Assembly: GCF_964656455.1 (NCBI RefSeq)
Contig: NC_135717.1
Location: 7,316,001 to 7,380,000 of the forward strand
Reading direction: 5' to 3'
DNA length: 64,000 nt
From: Halichoerus grypus
Lineage: Eukaryota; Chordata; Mammalia; Carnivora; Phocidae
Below the pieces are notes generated by a model that saw only the letters and a program-made list of their open reading frames with translations, had not been told where the DNA came from and made no database searches. Position 1 is the first letter of the stretch; the number at the start of each line of letters is the position of its first letter. The translations under genes were made by a program, and so were the position numbers. Below, in pieces: positions 46,596 through 58,542 of this stretch.

Positions 46596-47559
46596 AACTC
46601 AGCTCAAATGTCACTTCTGAGGCAGAATAGGGTTGTGGCCAGCCTTTCCTCCTCACCCCCACATAAATCCCCAAACTTGTGATTAATGAAAGAATCTGAA
46701 GCTAAAAGGAGTACAGGATTTAAATGGTGCTGGGAGCGAAGTTCTCAGGAACCTGACCCCCTTCCAACCTCCAGTCAAATGGGGCCATAAAAATGCCAAC
46801 TCCCATGTGTAGGCTTACAGTTCACAGGGTTATACTGGGTTTCACAGTTGCAAAACAGGAATTATCATCCCCATTTGAGTGTTGGGGCAACTCAAGCAGG
46901 GAATAGTTCTAGGTCCCCAGTGCAGGTCTAACTCATTTTTGAAGGGAACTCTCCAGAAGCTATACCAGTCTGGCCAGAGGAAACTCCTCCCTACTGGCCC
47001 TTGGGAGCCACGAACCACCAGGCGCCGTCCCGCCCTGACCGCCAGGGGGCGCACGTCCCTGCTGGGGTGGGCAGAGACCGATGAGCTAGCTGGGGGGTAA
47101 AGGTTGAGGGGTGTGGGTGGGTCAGCGTGCTCTGGGGGGAACCGTGAAGGTAGGGCCTACGGCTCATAGCTTGGGGCCCCAAGGGCTGACTTGGGGGGGT
47201 CAGCCCTTGCGAGAGATAGGGGAGAAGGACGGGTCCCCGTGTCCTACAGGGGAGACCAGAGGCGGCGGCGTCTGCCGAGCGCCCGGCCTCACCCCTCAAT
47301 CCCCCCCTCAGTCTCTGGGCAGCAGGGACCTTGGGCGGGAGATCGGCTCTGCCAACTCTGCCACGCCTCCTCTAACCAGAGGTACTGCGATGGACGCGGG
47401 AGTCCAGACTTGCCTTTAGGTCCCTTCACCTTCTTGAACCCTCCCGGCTGTCTTTGTAAGCCCCTACCTCAAATCCTCCACGCTTCTAGAAAAGTCTCCT
47501 CTCTCCCTTTCTCCCCTTCAGGACCCCTCCGTGGGCCAAGAACTTGGACTGGCCTAGGA

Positions 47560-47960
47560 AAGCTTACCCTCCCGGGCTTTGACTTAGTACACGCCTCCTG
47601 CCTCCGCACCCCGCTTGCGTGGCGTACACATGGTGGAGCCGGTCTCCCAGCGCTCTCGCGTTACTTAGACGCACCGCACGGTCGCGCGAACGCCCAGAGG
47701 GGCGGGGAGAACGGAGGCCGGGAAGGCGATTCGTGGATCGCGGGGGACGGGCGCGCGTGCGCACTGCGCAGCCCTCTCAGGAGCCCGGAGCCGTAAGGGC
47801 GGCCGCAATCTCGCGATCCTCTAGCGCGCCGCTTTTCTTCTCTTCCTGGGTCCTGCGTGTCCGGCGCCGTACGCTCAGTCCGAGAGGGTGGGCGCAGCAC
47901 TTGAGTGGCTTGGCCCGGAGCGGGCCGCGTGCTCGGGGAGAGGACTGTGGACTGGAGAGT
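47560..47960 (+). promoter_or_regulatory. POP7: POP7 CpG-island promoter
   Basis: CpG-dense block with the NRF1-like palindrome TGCGCACTGCGCA (47758-47770), TCTCGCGA (47809-47816, the core of the BANP/Kaiso-associated TCTCGCGAGA element) and a pyrimidine tract CTTTTCTTCTCTTCC starting at 47832 that is a plausible start region. Typical of a housekeeping gene. Confidence 0.65.
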
Positions 47961-48175
47961 GTAGGCGCGGGGGAAGGGGGCGGGTGGAGGGGCCTGAGGT
48001 TGGGGGCGATGCCCTCAATGAATAGGAACTGGGGGTGAGGGAGCTTGAGGTGAGTGGGAGGGGACTGAGGCTGGAAGGCAAGAGGGCAGTTGAGTGCGTC
48101 CCCTCCTGTCTGCACCGTTTGGGCTCTTGTCACCTCTCTCTGATCTCCTCTCTTCCCCGCGTCAGGGCACACAGC

Positions 48176-48598
48176 ATGGCGGAAAACCGAGAGCCCCGCG
48201 GGGCCGTCGAGGCTGAGGTGGACCCGGTGGAGTATACCCTTCGGAAGCGGCTCCCCCACCGCCTGCCCCGGAGGCCCAATGACATTTATGTCAACATGAA
48301 GACTGACTTTAAGGCCCAGTTGGCCCGCTGCCAAAAGCTTCTGGACGGAGGGGCTCGGGGTCAGAATTCATGCAGTGAGATCTACATTCATGGCTTGGGC
48401 CTGGCCATCAACCGTGCCATCAACATTGCCCTACAGCTTCAGGCGGGCAGCTTCGGGTCCTTGCAGGTGGCTGCCAATACCTCCACCGTGGAGCTTGTCG
48501 ATGAGCTGGAACCAGAGACTGATACACGAGAGCCGCTGACCCGCATCCGCAACAATTCGGCCATCCACATCCGGGTCTTCAGGGTTGCACCCAAGTAA
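48176..48598 (+). CDS. POP7: POP7 (RPP20), RNase P/MRP subunit
   Basis: Small Alba-family RNA-binding protein of nuclear RNase P (tRNA 5' maturation) and RNase MRP (rRNA processing); it heterodimerises with RPP25 on the P3 domain of the RNA. The single coding exon gives 140 aa plus TAA, the same length as human. Landmarks: PRRPNDIYVNMKTDFKAQLA, the Alba-type core EIYIHGLGLAINRAINIALQ, and the end IRVFRVAPK. An acceptor CCGCGTCAG lies at 48157-48165, 10 nt before the ATG, so a noncoding exon 1 exists upstream. GAG|GTGAGT (GT at 48050-48051) is one candidate donor. The frame stays open upstream through the intron, but an N-terminal extension there would start from GTG and cross both splice sites, so the AUG at 48176 is preferred. 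No paralogue or disruption is seen. Confidence 0.98.
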   Translation: MAENREPRGAVEAEVDPVEYTLRKRLPHRLPRRPNDIYVNMKTDFKAQLARCQKLLDGGARGQNSCSEIYIHGLGLAINRAINIALQLQAGSFGSLQVAANTSTVELVDELEPETDTREPLTRIRNNSAIHIRVFRVAPK

Positions 48599-48826
48599 TG
48601 GAAATGAGGATGGCCACCTTATCCACCCACCCCCACATAAGTAGGCTCAGATATGGCTCTTCTTGTACTGAGTACAGTCATGGACCTCCTACCAGAGCCA
48701 CGTAAGAAAAAGCTTGTCCCCTTATAGCCCAGAGGACTCTGAACTGCGAGGGAGAGTATCGTCTCTTGTTGGGCCCAAGCAGTGGGTCTTCCCGGGTCTT
48801 TGTGGTCTGTAACCGTTGTCCTAGAC

Positions 48827-48832
48827 AATAAA
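48827..48832 (+). terminator. POP7: POP7 poly(A) signal AATAAA
   Basis: Canonical hexamer 229 nt after the stop codon, followed by GT-rich sequence (GTTGTGTTAGT). Confidence 0.85.
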
Positions 48833-50316
48833 AACTACCAAGTTGTGTTAGTATGCAGCCGCCCCACTGCCACTGTCTCTCCCCTGTGTAAATTCTGTAT
48901 GTACGGGGAAAGGGAGAGTAGGAACCTTTACAAGTATTTACATACAGGAGGGAACCCCAGGTGTTTCTTGCCTTTGCAGAGAGCATAGATAGTACTACGG
49001 ATAGTGTAACAAAACAAACTTTAGTACAAGCAAAAGCCTGAGAATCCCAGTGTTTGCTTTAAATTTTTTTGTACTCTCAGAGGCAGGCCGAGTGGGTAAG
49101 GTATACACTCTTGCCTGCTGAAAGCGCAGCTGGGATGGTTGTAACTCAGGAAGCATCAGGCTTCTTGGTGGCGGTTCCCAGGACGAGGAAGGTGAGCATT
49201 TAAAGACGAAGGGAGCAAAGACTGGGACCTCCTTTGTGTCAGGCTCTGTGATAGGGACTAACACACTGCTTCATTTGATTCCCAGTCCTGCTGGGCCCAG
49301 GTAGTTCCAAGCAGCTGTGGTCCAGAGCCCTTTAGACCCTCCTGGGTGGGCTGCTCTAGTGGGAAGGGAGAGCCTCCTGCCTGAATTACCGGGCACACAG
49401 ATAATAAGTTTTTTGTTCAGATATTTGTAAGGGGATCTGATTTCTCATGTTTATCAAGCTAGAGTCATCTAAAGCAATGTTTATCGAAGTGGGTGATGAT
49501 CCATTTGTGGGTCTCGAAATCAATTTACTGGGTCCGAGCCTTTTAAAAATCTTACAGAAATGGACCTGAAATGGTAATGTTGGTGCTTTTCAGTTACAGA
49601 TCTGTGTGTACTACACATGTGCTAGTTACAATATAAATTGTGTTTTTTACTGTTGATCCAAGTCACAAGAGTTTGAAAGCCTCTGATCTAACAGTAACAG
49701 AATTTTACTCAAGTTTGCTTGCAGGCAGTTTGGTTTGGGGGTCTGAAAATCAGGCTTCTCATTTACCAAAATCCCTCCCTCAGGCTTGGGTATTCCTGTC
49801 CAGGGACTTGGATACTGGATGATGACTGCCTGCAACTCAAGAAAGCAGAGAAGTGGCTTTGTCCTGGCTTTGGCGGGCACTTAAGGGAAATGTCTTTACC
49901 TTACTTTGCTGCTCTTGCACCCGGGCTTCCTGTCCCTTGTGATGAAGGCCCGGTGGCATCTCCAGGCCGCCTGGCACTCAGGAGGAAAACCTGGGTGGGA
50001 CTCCTCTTGGCCTGAGTGCTCTGCAGCTCGAGCCTGGCAGAGCTGAGTGGTTCACCCTTCCTTCACGCTGCTATTCCAGCTGCATCTTGTGAAGTTCAGG
50101 CTGAGTATAGTGCCCCATAGTGCCTCCTGACAGGAGGACTAGTGCTTCATTCAAACAAACATGCTGAGTGCCTACTCTGGGCCAAGGCCCGGGGTGGGCC
50201 CTGGGGATACAAAACCAGTTTAAAAGCCCCTGCCTTCAAGGAGCTTCCCCATTTCACTGGGAAGGTAGATATACCCATTTTTGTGAGTGAGGTGAGTTAT
50301 ATAAGAATTAAGAATA

Positions 50317-50510
50317 GAGGGTGCCGGGGTGGCTCAGTTGGTTAAGCGACTGCCTTCGGCTCAGGTCATGATCCCGGAGTCTTGGGATTGAGTCCCGCAT
50401 CGGGCTCCCTGCTCAGCGGGGAGTCTGCTTCTCCCTCTGACCCTACCCCCTCTTGTGCTCTCTCTCTCTCACTCTCTCTCTCAAATAAATAAAATTTAAA
50501 AAAAAGAGAG
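50317..50510 (+). mobile_element. Can-SINE
   Basis: GGTGCCGGGGTGGCTCAGTT head, (CT)n middle and a CAAATAAATAAAATTTAAAA tail. Target duplication not clear. Confidence 0.88.
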
Positions 50511-51586
50511 AGAAGAAGTAAAGAGTAGACATGATTTGGAAATGTGAAGAGTGAGATGGCTAGCTTCCGGGTGGGGTCCAAAATGCTTCACCTTTGACCT
50601 TGGGTATTGAAGGATGAATAGGAGTTTGCCAGGCAAAGAGAAGAGAGGACATATCTGGCAGAGGGGTCCGCTGCGCAAAGGGGGTTTGTGAATAGGCAGG
50701 GGGTGTTGTGAGACTCAAGGGTCACTCAGGGTGGCTGGAAAGCAGGAGGTACCGGGGAGACTTAAGGGAGACAGGATGAGAGGCATTTCTCTCAGATCCC
50801 CCCTGCTCTCCATACCGCCCACTTCGTTCCCCTGTCAGCCTTGACTGCAAGGCCCCCTTGCCCCCAGAGCCCCCAGTAGCAGCATGGGGAGCCAGCAGGG
50901 AGCTCGCTGGAACGATATGTTTCCCTGCACGTATGTATTCTTGTCTCTCCATGCTCCTGGCCTGGGCCCAGCCGAGCTGGTGGCAAGCAGCTCTTTTGCA
51001 TTTGGTTTGTTTTGCCAGCTATCTCTCCCAGCCTATTTGTTGTTTCTACTCCATTTCTCTCACTGCTTGCCAGTGGGGCTTCCCTCAGTGGCAGGTCCGT
51101 GGAAACAGCCCCTAGACATCGCTGCTGAAGGAAGACAGGGTCCCAGAGCTCACCCTTTTGCATGTGTGGGCAGGTAGGGGGCGTGCGGAAGGCTCCTGCA
51201 TCTGCTGGAGTCCAGGCACGGTGGGCAGGGCAGGGAACTCCGAATCCCTCCTGTAGGGAGGCCGACTACCACTGTTCCCCTGCCTCCTGTTGACTGAAGT
51301 GTCTTCCATCAGGGCTGGGGATAGGGGCAGAAGGTGTGTCCACATGCAGTGCCCCCTCCCTTCTTTTTACTCAACAGCGGCAGAAGCCACAGTGAGTTTG
51401 AAATGACCGCCAACTTCAAAACCAGATCCGCAGAGGCCAGAATTGAAATGCTTTGTTGTGGAGGAGGATGCAGATATCTGCTCATCACCCATAGCATTAT
51501 TGAGCACGCGTTAGTTGTAGGGATCTGTGTTAAGCGCCTGGCCTTCCCAGAAAGGTATAAACTGGTCCTCAAAAGTCAATAGGGAG

Positions 51587-51772
51587 GGGCGCCTGGGTGG
51601 CTCAGTCGTTAAGCATCTGCCTTAGGCTCAGGTCATGGTCCCAGGGTCCTGGGATCAAGTCCCGCATCGGGCTCCCTGCCCAGCAGGAAGCCTGCTTCTG
51701 CCTCTCCCACTCCCCCTGCTTGTGTTTCCTCTCTTGCTGTGTCTCTGTCAAATAAATAAAATCTTTAAAAAA
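51587..51772 (+). mobile_element. Can-SINE with 16-bp TSD
   Basis: Perfect duplication AAAAGTCAATAGGGAG at 51571-51586 and 51773-51788; full-length element. Confidence 0.95.
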
Positions 51773-52318
51773 AAAAGTCAATAGGGAGTATGGCAGATTT
51801 TAAAAAGACAAGTAATTGGCATAGTGCTTGGAACTGTCCCTGGCATTAGTATAGGCTCTGTAAGCTGTAAAAGCTACTATGGTTAATATGAGCCATTTTG
51901 CAAAGAAATGGTTTCGGGCCTCTTCGTGGGAATAGGGAGAGGGGAAGAAAGGTGATTTGTGTGTATTTGATTTACAAGGCCAGGCTACTAGCTCTGTTAG
52001 CTTTTACGTTTGTGGCTTGCCCAGCAGGGAAGAAGATAGGCCCTCAGGACACATGAACTGGTTTGGATGGGGTGATGATCCTCCTAGGGAGGTCCTTGTA
52101 CTCTGTCTCAGGTGAGTTCCTGGTGTTTGGTCAGGCGTTGGCGAAAGAATGGCATGTTCCGTAAACCCTTGAACCTCTGGAGAAGTTGGACTAAAAGTCT
52201 GTGCTCAACATAGTGCCCCAGGGAGCAGATGTCCAACTGCATGGAGGTTTGGGGTGAAGTGAAAGTGATCCCACCAAGAAAGATGTCTGGACACGACCAT
52301 TTAAGACTCTGCCTTCCT

Positions 52319-52503
52319 GGGGTGCCTGGGTGGCTCAGTCGGTTAGGCATCTGCCATTGGCTCGGGTTGTGATCCCGGGGTCCCAGGATTGAGCCTCGCT
52401 TTGGGCTCCCTGCTCAGGGGGCAGTCTGCTTCTCCCTCTGCCCCTCACCCCACTCATGTTCTCTCTCTCGCTCTCTCAAATAAATAAATAAAATCTTGAA
52501 AAA
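52319..52503 (+). mobile_element. Can-SINE with 16-bp TSD
   Basis: Perfect duplication AAGACTCTGCCTTCCT at 52303-52318 and 52504-52519. Confidence 0.95.
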
Positions 52504-52540
52504 AGACTCTGCCTTCCTAATGGCATTATGGGTGCTTTTT

Positions 52541-52740
52541 TCCCTTTTATTTATTTATTTTTAAGATTTATTTATTTGACAGAGACACAGCGAGAGAGGG
52601 GACACAAGCGGGGCGGTGGGAGAGGGAGAAGCAGGCTTCCTGCTGAGCAGGGAGCCCGATGCGGGGCTCGATCCCAGGACCCTGGGATCATGACCTGAGC
52701 CGAAGGCAGACGCTCAACGACTGAGCCACCCAGGCGTCCC
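52541..52740 (-). mobile_element. Can-SINE, reverse, with 13-bp TSD
   Basis: TATGGGTGCTTTT is duplicated at 52528-52540 and 52741-52753. It lies 37 bp from the preceding plus-oriented SINE, so the two form an inverted pair. Confidence 0.95.
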
Positions 52741-53199
52741 TATGGGTGCTTTTCATTCATATGTTTCGGTTTAGCCATATTTCCTAATTTTCAATGATAA
52801 CAGATCATTTTTGTAATAAGAAAACAGTAATTTTTTACAAAGCTTGTTCCTTTGCTTTGTTCTCTAGGTGGGGTGATCAGGGGAGTTATTTATCAAACTG
52901 ATGAGATAATCTCAAGGAGAAGTGATTTCATTGCCCAATCCAGTAACTAATAAATATCACTGCGTGGACGGATGCAGCTTGCTGTCCACTCTATAACAAG
53001 CCTCTGCTCTGTCGAGAAACACCGTATGTCTTGCCACTGCAAGCCAAGGGTGGACCTTCGCTTTCACGGGACCTCCTCGATCCTTTCCAGTTCAGAGTCT
53101 GTGAATTTTGTTCGCTGCAAGAAAAATACACTTTCCTGAAAGTATTAAACTCATTTGCTGGTTCATGAAATAAGACCGGAGCAGAAAAGCTCCCTTACA

Positions 53200-53391
53200 G
53201 GGCGCCTGGGTGGCTCAGTTGGTTAAGCGACTGCCTTCAGCTCAGGTCATGATCCTGGAGTCCTGGGATCGAGTCCCGCATTGGGCTCCCTGCTCGGCAG
53301 GGAGTCTGCTTCTCCCTCTGACCCTGCTCCCTCTCATGCTCTCTGTCTCTCATTCTCTCTCTCTCAAATAAATAAAAAAATCTTTAAAAAA
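53200..53391 (+). mobile_element. Can-SINE with 17-bp TSD
   Basis: Perfect duplication AGAAAAGCTCCCTTACA at 53183-53199 and 53392-53408. Confidence 0.95.
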
Positions 53392-53934
53392 AGAAAAGCT
53401 CCCTTACATACAGATCAGGGGATGCCTATGGGGTCAAGCAATAGGTTCTTGGTATTTGTTGGTTCTCAGTGAACCATGAACCATTTGGGGAAGTATTCGC
53501 TAAATTTGGATGCTTACGAGTATGTCTAAGGTCTCTATAAACTTCCCTTGAGGAGATCTTGGCCTATATTCTTCTAAGTAGAAAGAGCCTATAGGCTTGA
53601 TATCTGCATCTTAACCCACCAGCAACTCCCACAGTGACTCCATTTCACGCAGTTGTGTTCCGGGGCAAGTTTCTCCAAAGTGCAGTCAGCGCATATGCCC
53701 AGAGATACCTCCATTCACACCCCACTATTCTCATGATGTCTTCCGGTGAGTTGCTTGGCGGGGCAGCTACAACGGCAGAGACGAGGTGCCATGAGCCTGT
53801 GCCCAGCTCCCCAGAGGGAACAGGGGAGGGTGCTGGAGGGAGTCTGGAGAATATGCTGGAGATTTGGTCTCTAGGCCTCCAAAGTGAGGACAAGTAGGAG
53901 GGATACTAAAGCAGAGTGAGTGCAGTAATAACAA

Positions 53935-54085
53935 CCAGAATTTATTGATCACCCTCCTCCAAGTGTTACATAACCCACGACAGCCGTGGGAAGCAGTTAC
54001 TACCGTCTGCCATCCGTAGGCTCAGGAGTCAAGTCACGCGTCCAAGCCGGCTGCTAGCAAGTGGCAGAGCTCAGGCCACTAATCT
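53935..54085 (-). repeat. MIR relic
   Basis: The reverse MIR pattern is recognisable in GTTACTACCGTCTGCCATCC then CAAGTCACGCGTCCAAGCC and CAAGTGGCAGAGCTCAGGCC. Confidence 0.5.
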
Positions 54086-56349
54086 GGGCTCCCCTGTTTA
54101 CAGGACAACCCCCTTTAAGCTGCTGGGCCACAGAGCCAATGCTTGTTGAGAGAAGACACCTGGATGTCCGGTTCTCCTGGCTACTTTATGGCCCAGCAAG
54201 CAGCCCTTGCCTCAGTTTCTCCAAATCGGCCTTTGGACAGGACTTTCTTTGGTTCTCCAGCAGGAATCTGTTCTCCAGCATTCTTGCTCCCTTCCCAATT
54301 CCCCAAGGGCCAGGAAGCCCTCCCCCCACCACACCCTCCACAGTCCCTGGCCACCTCACTTCCCAGCACAGAAGGTCTTGTGGGCCACTGGCTGAACTCT
54401 CCAGCCAAGCTGGGAGCCACTGAAGGGAGGCCCAGAGGCCCCCCTTCGTCCCCAACACGACTCCAGGCAGCTGGGGCTTCGTGCTGCCTTGGGGTCTGGG
54501 GCAGCTCAGGGGAGCTGTAAATTTGCTTCTCCTTGGACTTTCAGTCTGAACTGGCTGCCAGGAAGACTCCATGGAGCAGAGCCTGCTCCACCCCCGCCAT
54601 CCTCCTGTCACACCCATCCCCTTTCAGACCCTGCCTCAGTGGCTGAGCTCAGGAAGCGGATGGAGGCTTCACAGGCCCCCGAGATCCCAGAGCTGGGTTG
54701 TCCAGGCTGGCTCCAGCGAGCACTCAGAGGATGAGTGGCTCACTTCCCCACTCTACGTCTCCCATTCTCTGGCTGAGGTGCCTGGAGTGGAGGGACCACC
54801 TAATACCAGCCACACATAACCATAAATAGGCAACATGCTGGGTCCCTGGGGGTACCAAGGTGAACGAGCCCCGCAAGGTGAACGAGCCCCGCCGTACACT
54901 GTCCTCTGCTCTTTTTGATGAACAAGGCACCTGTGCTGCATGACTTCAGAGAGTACCATTCCTAGCGAGTCTGTGTGAATGGCGCCCCCTAGAGTTGTGC
55001 AGTGCTCCATCTTGAAAGATGTGTGTAGTGGCCCAGCCGGTAGGAGGCCTAAGCCACGTCCCTAAATGATGGCAGTGCAGAAGGAGAGAACTTTCTGCAG
55101 GGGCGATCAGGGAAGGCTACACAGAATTGCTTAAGTCTTGGGTTTGGGCTTTGAAGAATGGGGAGGGGGGGAGATAGTGTGAGAAGGTGATGCAGGGGGA
55201 AAGCACAGAGTGAGCAAAAGGCAGCAAGCATCTAACTGAGTTCATGCAATGGAAGGATTGGGAATGAGCAAAGTGGGAAAATAGGCTGGAGAGGTAGGTG
55301 AATGGCAGAACACAGGGGGTCTTAGTTCTGGGGCCACTGGGAGCCACGGCAGTCTCCTGCTCAGGGGCATGACATGAATGAGTCTATTTAATGGGAAAGC
55401 TGGTGGGGATTGACTGGAGAGGTCAGGGAGGAGACCCTCTGCAGCGGCCAGCACCATGCCAGAGGGACACAAGGAGGCAGATGGAGGGGGCACTGGCAGG
55501 GGGTGGGAGGTGTTAGAGGGGGAGCCCCAAGGAGCTTCCTGTTTTTTCTCTGTTTTTCAGGGTCCTGATATCAAGGGCAGGTAAGCTGGACCCTGCTGGG
55601 CAGTAGCCAAGAGCACCTGGGTTGAAGATGGCCCCCAAACCAGGCTCTGCCCTCTGGTAGGATTACTACAACTTAGCGGGTGGGTGTGGGGTGGACCAAG
55701 ATCCTCTCCTGCCCCTTCTCTCCCAAGCTACGACCAGAGGGCTCTCTCCAAAAGTCCCAGAGGATGAGCCAGCACCAGCCCTGTCCATCAGGCCCTAGCA
55801 CCTAGGCTCTGGTGCTTATGGCCCATCTCCCCTCCTTCCTTGAAGGCAGGGGTGAAGGCACGCCTCCAAGTTGCTATGAGGGAAGCAGCAGGTCCCACAG
55901 CCCAAAAGGCTCCTCCTCTCCTCCGTCTCCTTAGGCGGTGTCTACCCGCCCCCCCATCTGTCCCCGGCCCCCTCTCCATGGTCAGGTCAGGGCAGTGACG
56001 CAGGAGTCAGGGGACCAGAGAGCAGAGGCTGGGGGGGGGTCGGGACAGAACGCATGTGTGGACGTGTGTGGACGTGAGTGTGTGTGTGCTTGTCCCACAG
56101 CTGGGATCTGGGAGGGAAGCAGAATCGGGCTCCGAAGGCCAAGCAGGGCTGGGAAGCTGCCTGGGTGCTGAGAGGGAAACTGGGACCAGGGGCACAGCGG
56201 GGTGTGCAGACTGGGAGTCAGTATGCCAGGGTTGAGGAGGGACCCCAGAGCAGGGCCTGGAGGTGAGCAGAGGGCAGAGGAGCAGTACTGGAACAAGTCA
56301 GGCCCTCATGACTTTCCACGGAAAGCAACCAGCCTCTGCGTCCTGCTTC

Positions 56350-57320
56350 TCCCTCTCCTGACCCCCTCTTTAATCATGCCCTCCCCACCTCAGGGTTCCC
56401 TCCCTCACCTCCATCCGCCTTTATTCAAGTCACCCTTGGCACGGCTTCCCCGACTGCCCTATCGAAACCTGCAGCCTCCTCCAACACTCCTGGTCCCTTC
56501 CACGCCTGTTCTCCTTGGTCCTTTATTGCCTTGGTCTTTTATTTTTCATTTTTGTGGTCATCCCACCTCGCCACTAGAATGTCAGCTCCACCAGGGCAGG
56601 CCCTCTTGTCTGTTTCATTCCATCCCCAGGTCCCGGCCACAATGAGGTACTCATATATATTTCTTAGATGAATATTCATTTCTCAAATGAATGAATGAAT
56701 GAGTGCTCCCCACTCTTTATACTCTTTCCTTTTTAAAAAAATTTTTAAAAAGATTTCTTTATTTTAGAGAGAGAGAGCATACCTGCACACATTGGGGGGA
56801 GGGTCAGAGGGAGAAAATCTTTCCAGCAGACTCCCCACTGAGCGTGGGGCCCATGCGGGGCTCCAGCTCATGACCCATGAGATCACGACCTGCTGAAACC
56901 AAGAGCTGGACACTCAACCGACTGAGCCACCCGGGCGCCCCAAATCCAAATTCTTGAGTGTCATTCAAGGCCCTTCACAACCTGACCACTCCCTAACCAG
57001 CCCTCCGGCCTAGTCTCCTCCACCTCTGCAGTCCACACCCCCCATCCTGACACACCTGACCCCCCCCTTTCCCCTTGCTGAACTAGCTTCATCCCCATCT
57101 CACATCTCTTCCTATTAAAAATCCTACGGGCCCTTCAAGGCTGAGCTCGTGTCACCTTCTGCATCCAATCTTCCTTGATTCCCCCAGCTAACAGTGAGCT
57201 CTGCCTCTTCCAAACTCTTCCGGCTAGGCTCTGAACACTCCGGTCCTCACACACTACCCTGTGTACCCATCTTCTCTCTGCTGTAAGCTATAAACTCCAG
57301 GAGGCAGGAACTCTCAAACA
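56350..57320 (+). mobile_element. L2-like relic split by a SINE
   Basis: The left part ends in GAATGAATGAATGAGTG (about 56685-56703) after CTAGAATGTCAGCTCCACCA and GGGCAGG, as in L2-type 3' ends. The right part has CAAGGCCCTTCACAACCTGA and a TTCAAGGCTGAGCTCGTGTC-like passage. A reverse SINE lies between them. Assignment is moderate. Confidence 0.5.
56735..56941 (-). mobile_element. Can-SINE, reverse, diverged
   Basis: AAAGATTTCTTTATTTTAGA start, GGGGCTCCAGCTCATGACCC and an ACTGAGCCACCCGGGCGCCC end. Confidence 0.85.
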
Positions 57321-58298
57321 CATCTTTTCGTCTTGTAAAGTGTGTGGTCAGCCGACCTGCACAAAGAAGGCACCGATCATTGTGTGAATAAAATATCTTT
57401 AATCTCATGGAACTGGGAAGAAAGTGAGGGAAGATACATAAGCACCTGTATTTGTAGGACTTTGGAACTGGGACTTCATCACCCCCCTTTGACAGGTCAG
57501 GGCACTGAGGCTCAGGACTGATACCACTGTCCAAGGTTTGAGAGGCCAGCCAGCCTCAGACTTCTGCTCTAGGGAGCTTGCCCCCCTGCTTCCTAGAAGC
57601 CCCGAAGGCTTAGCTGCAAATCTGAACCACCTCAGTCTGGGGGATAGCTCTGTTTTAGAGCTCTAACGAATTCTGCCATGCAGCTAACCTGTATCACAGG
57701 TCAAAACCAGAAACAACAAAAAACAAGAAGGATGTCAAAGTGCATGCAGGTCCTGCACACATATCCTGTGCCCTAAAAGTTCAATTTCTGGGTTTTTGGA
57801 GTCCTAGAAAAGTAAAGAGTGGGGGCGAGAAGACCCCCAAATTTCTTACTCCGTGTCCACCCATCAGATTCCTCAACACGAACAATACTGGCTTCTAGAA
57901 CAAGTACTGGGATTGTGAGAAGGCAGGCAACTTGCCTCCGCCAGCACCTTCCCGGCTTCCAAAGCCAGCTGCCTCGCGGGAACCGGTGCTCCCAGCTCTG
58001 AACCCCCGCCCAAGACTGGGACGCGCCCCCCCCCACCGGGTGGAGGGAGCGTCGGGTCCCCAGCCTTTCCCAGAATGGTACTCCTCCCGCGGGTGCGCAA
58101 CCAGCCGCGCCTCCCAGGACCCGGGGTCGGCGGGGCAGGCCGGTGCCCCCGCTCCGCGCCTGCGGCCGCTCCGCTCCCGCCCCAGCGAGCCCCCGACCCA
58201 GGCGTCCTGCCCCGGTCTGACCCCTCTGGCCCTTACCTCTGGCGACCCCTCACGCACGCAGCCTGCCCCCCCACCCCCACACACGCACGCACACATGC

Positions 58299-58304
58299 TG
58301 ATAA
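58299..58304 (+). promoter_or_regulatory. EPO: EPO promoter GATA element (TGATAA)
   Basis: TGATAA stands in the place of a TATA box, within CATGCTGATAACAGCCCCGA, as in the human EPO promoter where a GATA site occupies about -30. This predicts transcription starting near 58330. A CACACGCACGCACACA tract precedes it and a CpG-rich leader follows. Confidence 0.7.
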
Positions 58305-58476
58305 CAGCCCCGACCCCCCGGCCGAGCCGCAGTCCCCGGGCCAACCCCGGCCGGTCGCCGCGCGCCAGTCCTCGCGGACCCTGGCCAAGAGCCTTGCGCT
58401 CTCTCTGTGCGACCCCGGCTCGGCGGCCCCCTCCTTCGGGCCGTGGGGACGGCCCTGCCCCACCGCGCTTCCCGGG

Positions 58477-58521
58477 ATGAGGGTTCCCGGCAAGGGCGCC
58501 GGCCGAGCCCCTGGTCGCTGA
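58477..58521 (+). CDS. Upstream ORF in the EPO leader (14 codons)
   Basis: An ATG in the EPO exon 1 leader opens a 14-residue frame (MRVPGKGAGRAPGR) that stops 21 nt before the EPO ATG. I recall a uORF of the same length in the human leader. It more likely affects translation than makes a functional peptide. Confidence 0.5.
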   Translation: MRVPGKGAGRAPGR

Positions 58522-58542
58522 GGGGCCGGGGGAGGCGCGGAG

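Larger units (their letters stand above)
38521..47560. other. GIGYF1-POP7 intergenic region
   Basis: No supported gene. 38.5-40.2 kb is mostly unique with a MIR-like piece near 39390-39450. From 40.2 kb the DNA is a stack of SINEs, an L2 piece, a long antisense L1 and a DNA-transposon relic, listed separately. Confidence 0.75.
48860..58000. other. POP7-EPO intergenic region
   Basis: No supported gene. It contains Can-SINEs, MIR and L2 relics, and unique blocks at about 50.7-51.5 kb and 54.1-56.2 kb. In human the corresponding interval carries the kidney-type EPO control elements, so the unique blocks may be regulatory; this cannot be shown here. Confidence 0.65.

Noticed and set aside
48035..48175. 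N-terminal extension of POP7 in the same frame
   Set aside because: It would start from GTG, crosses a likely intron with donor and acceptor, and the AUG at 48176 gives exactly the known protein length.
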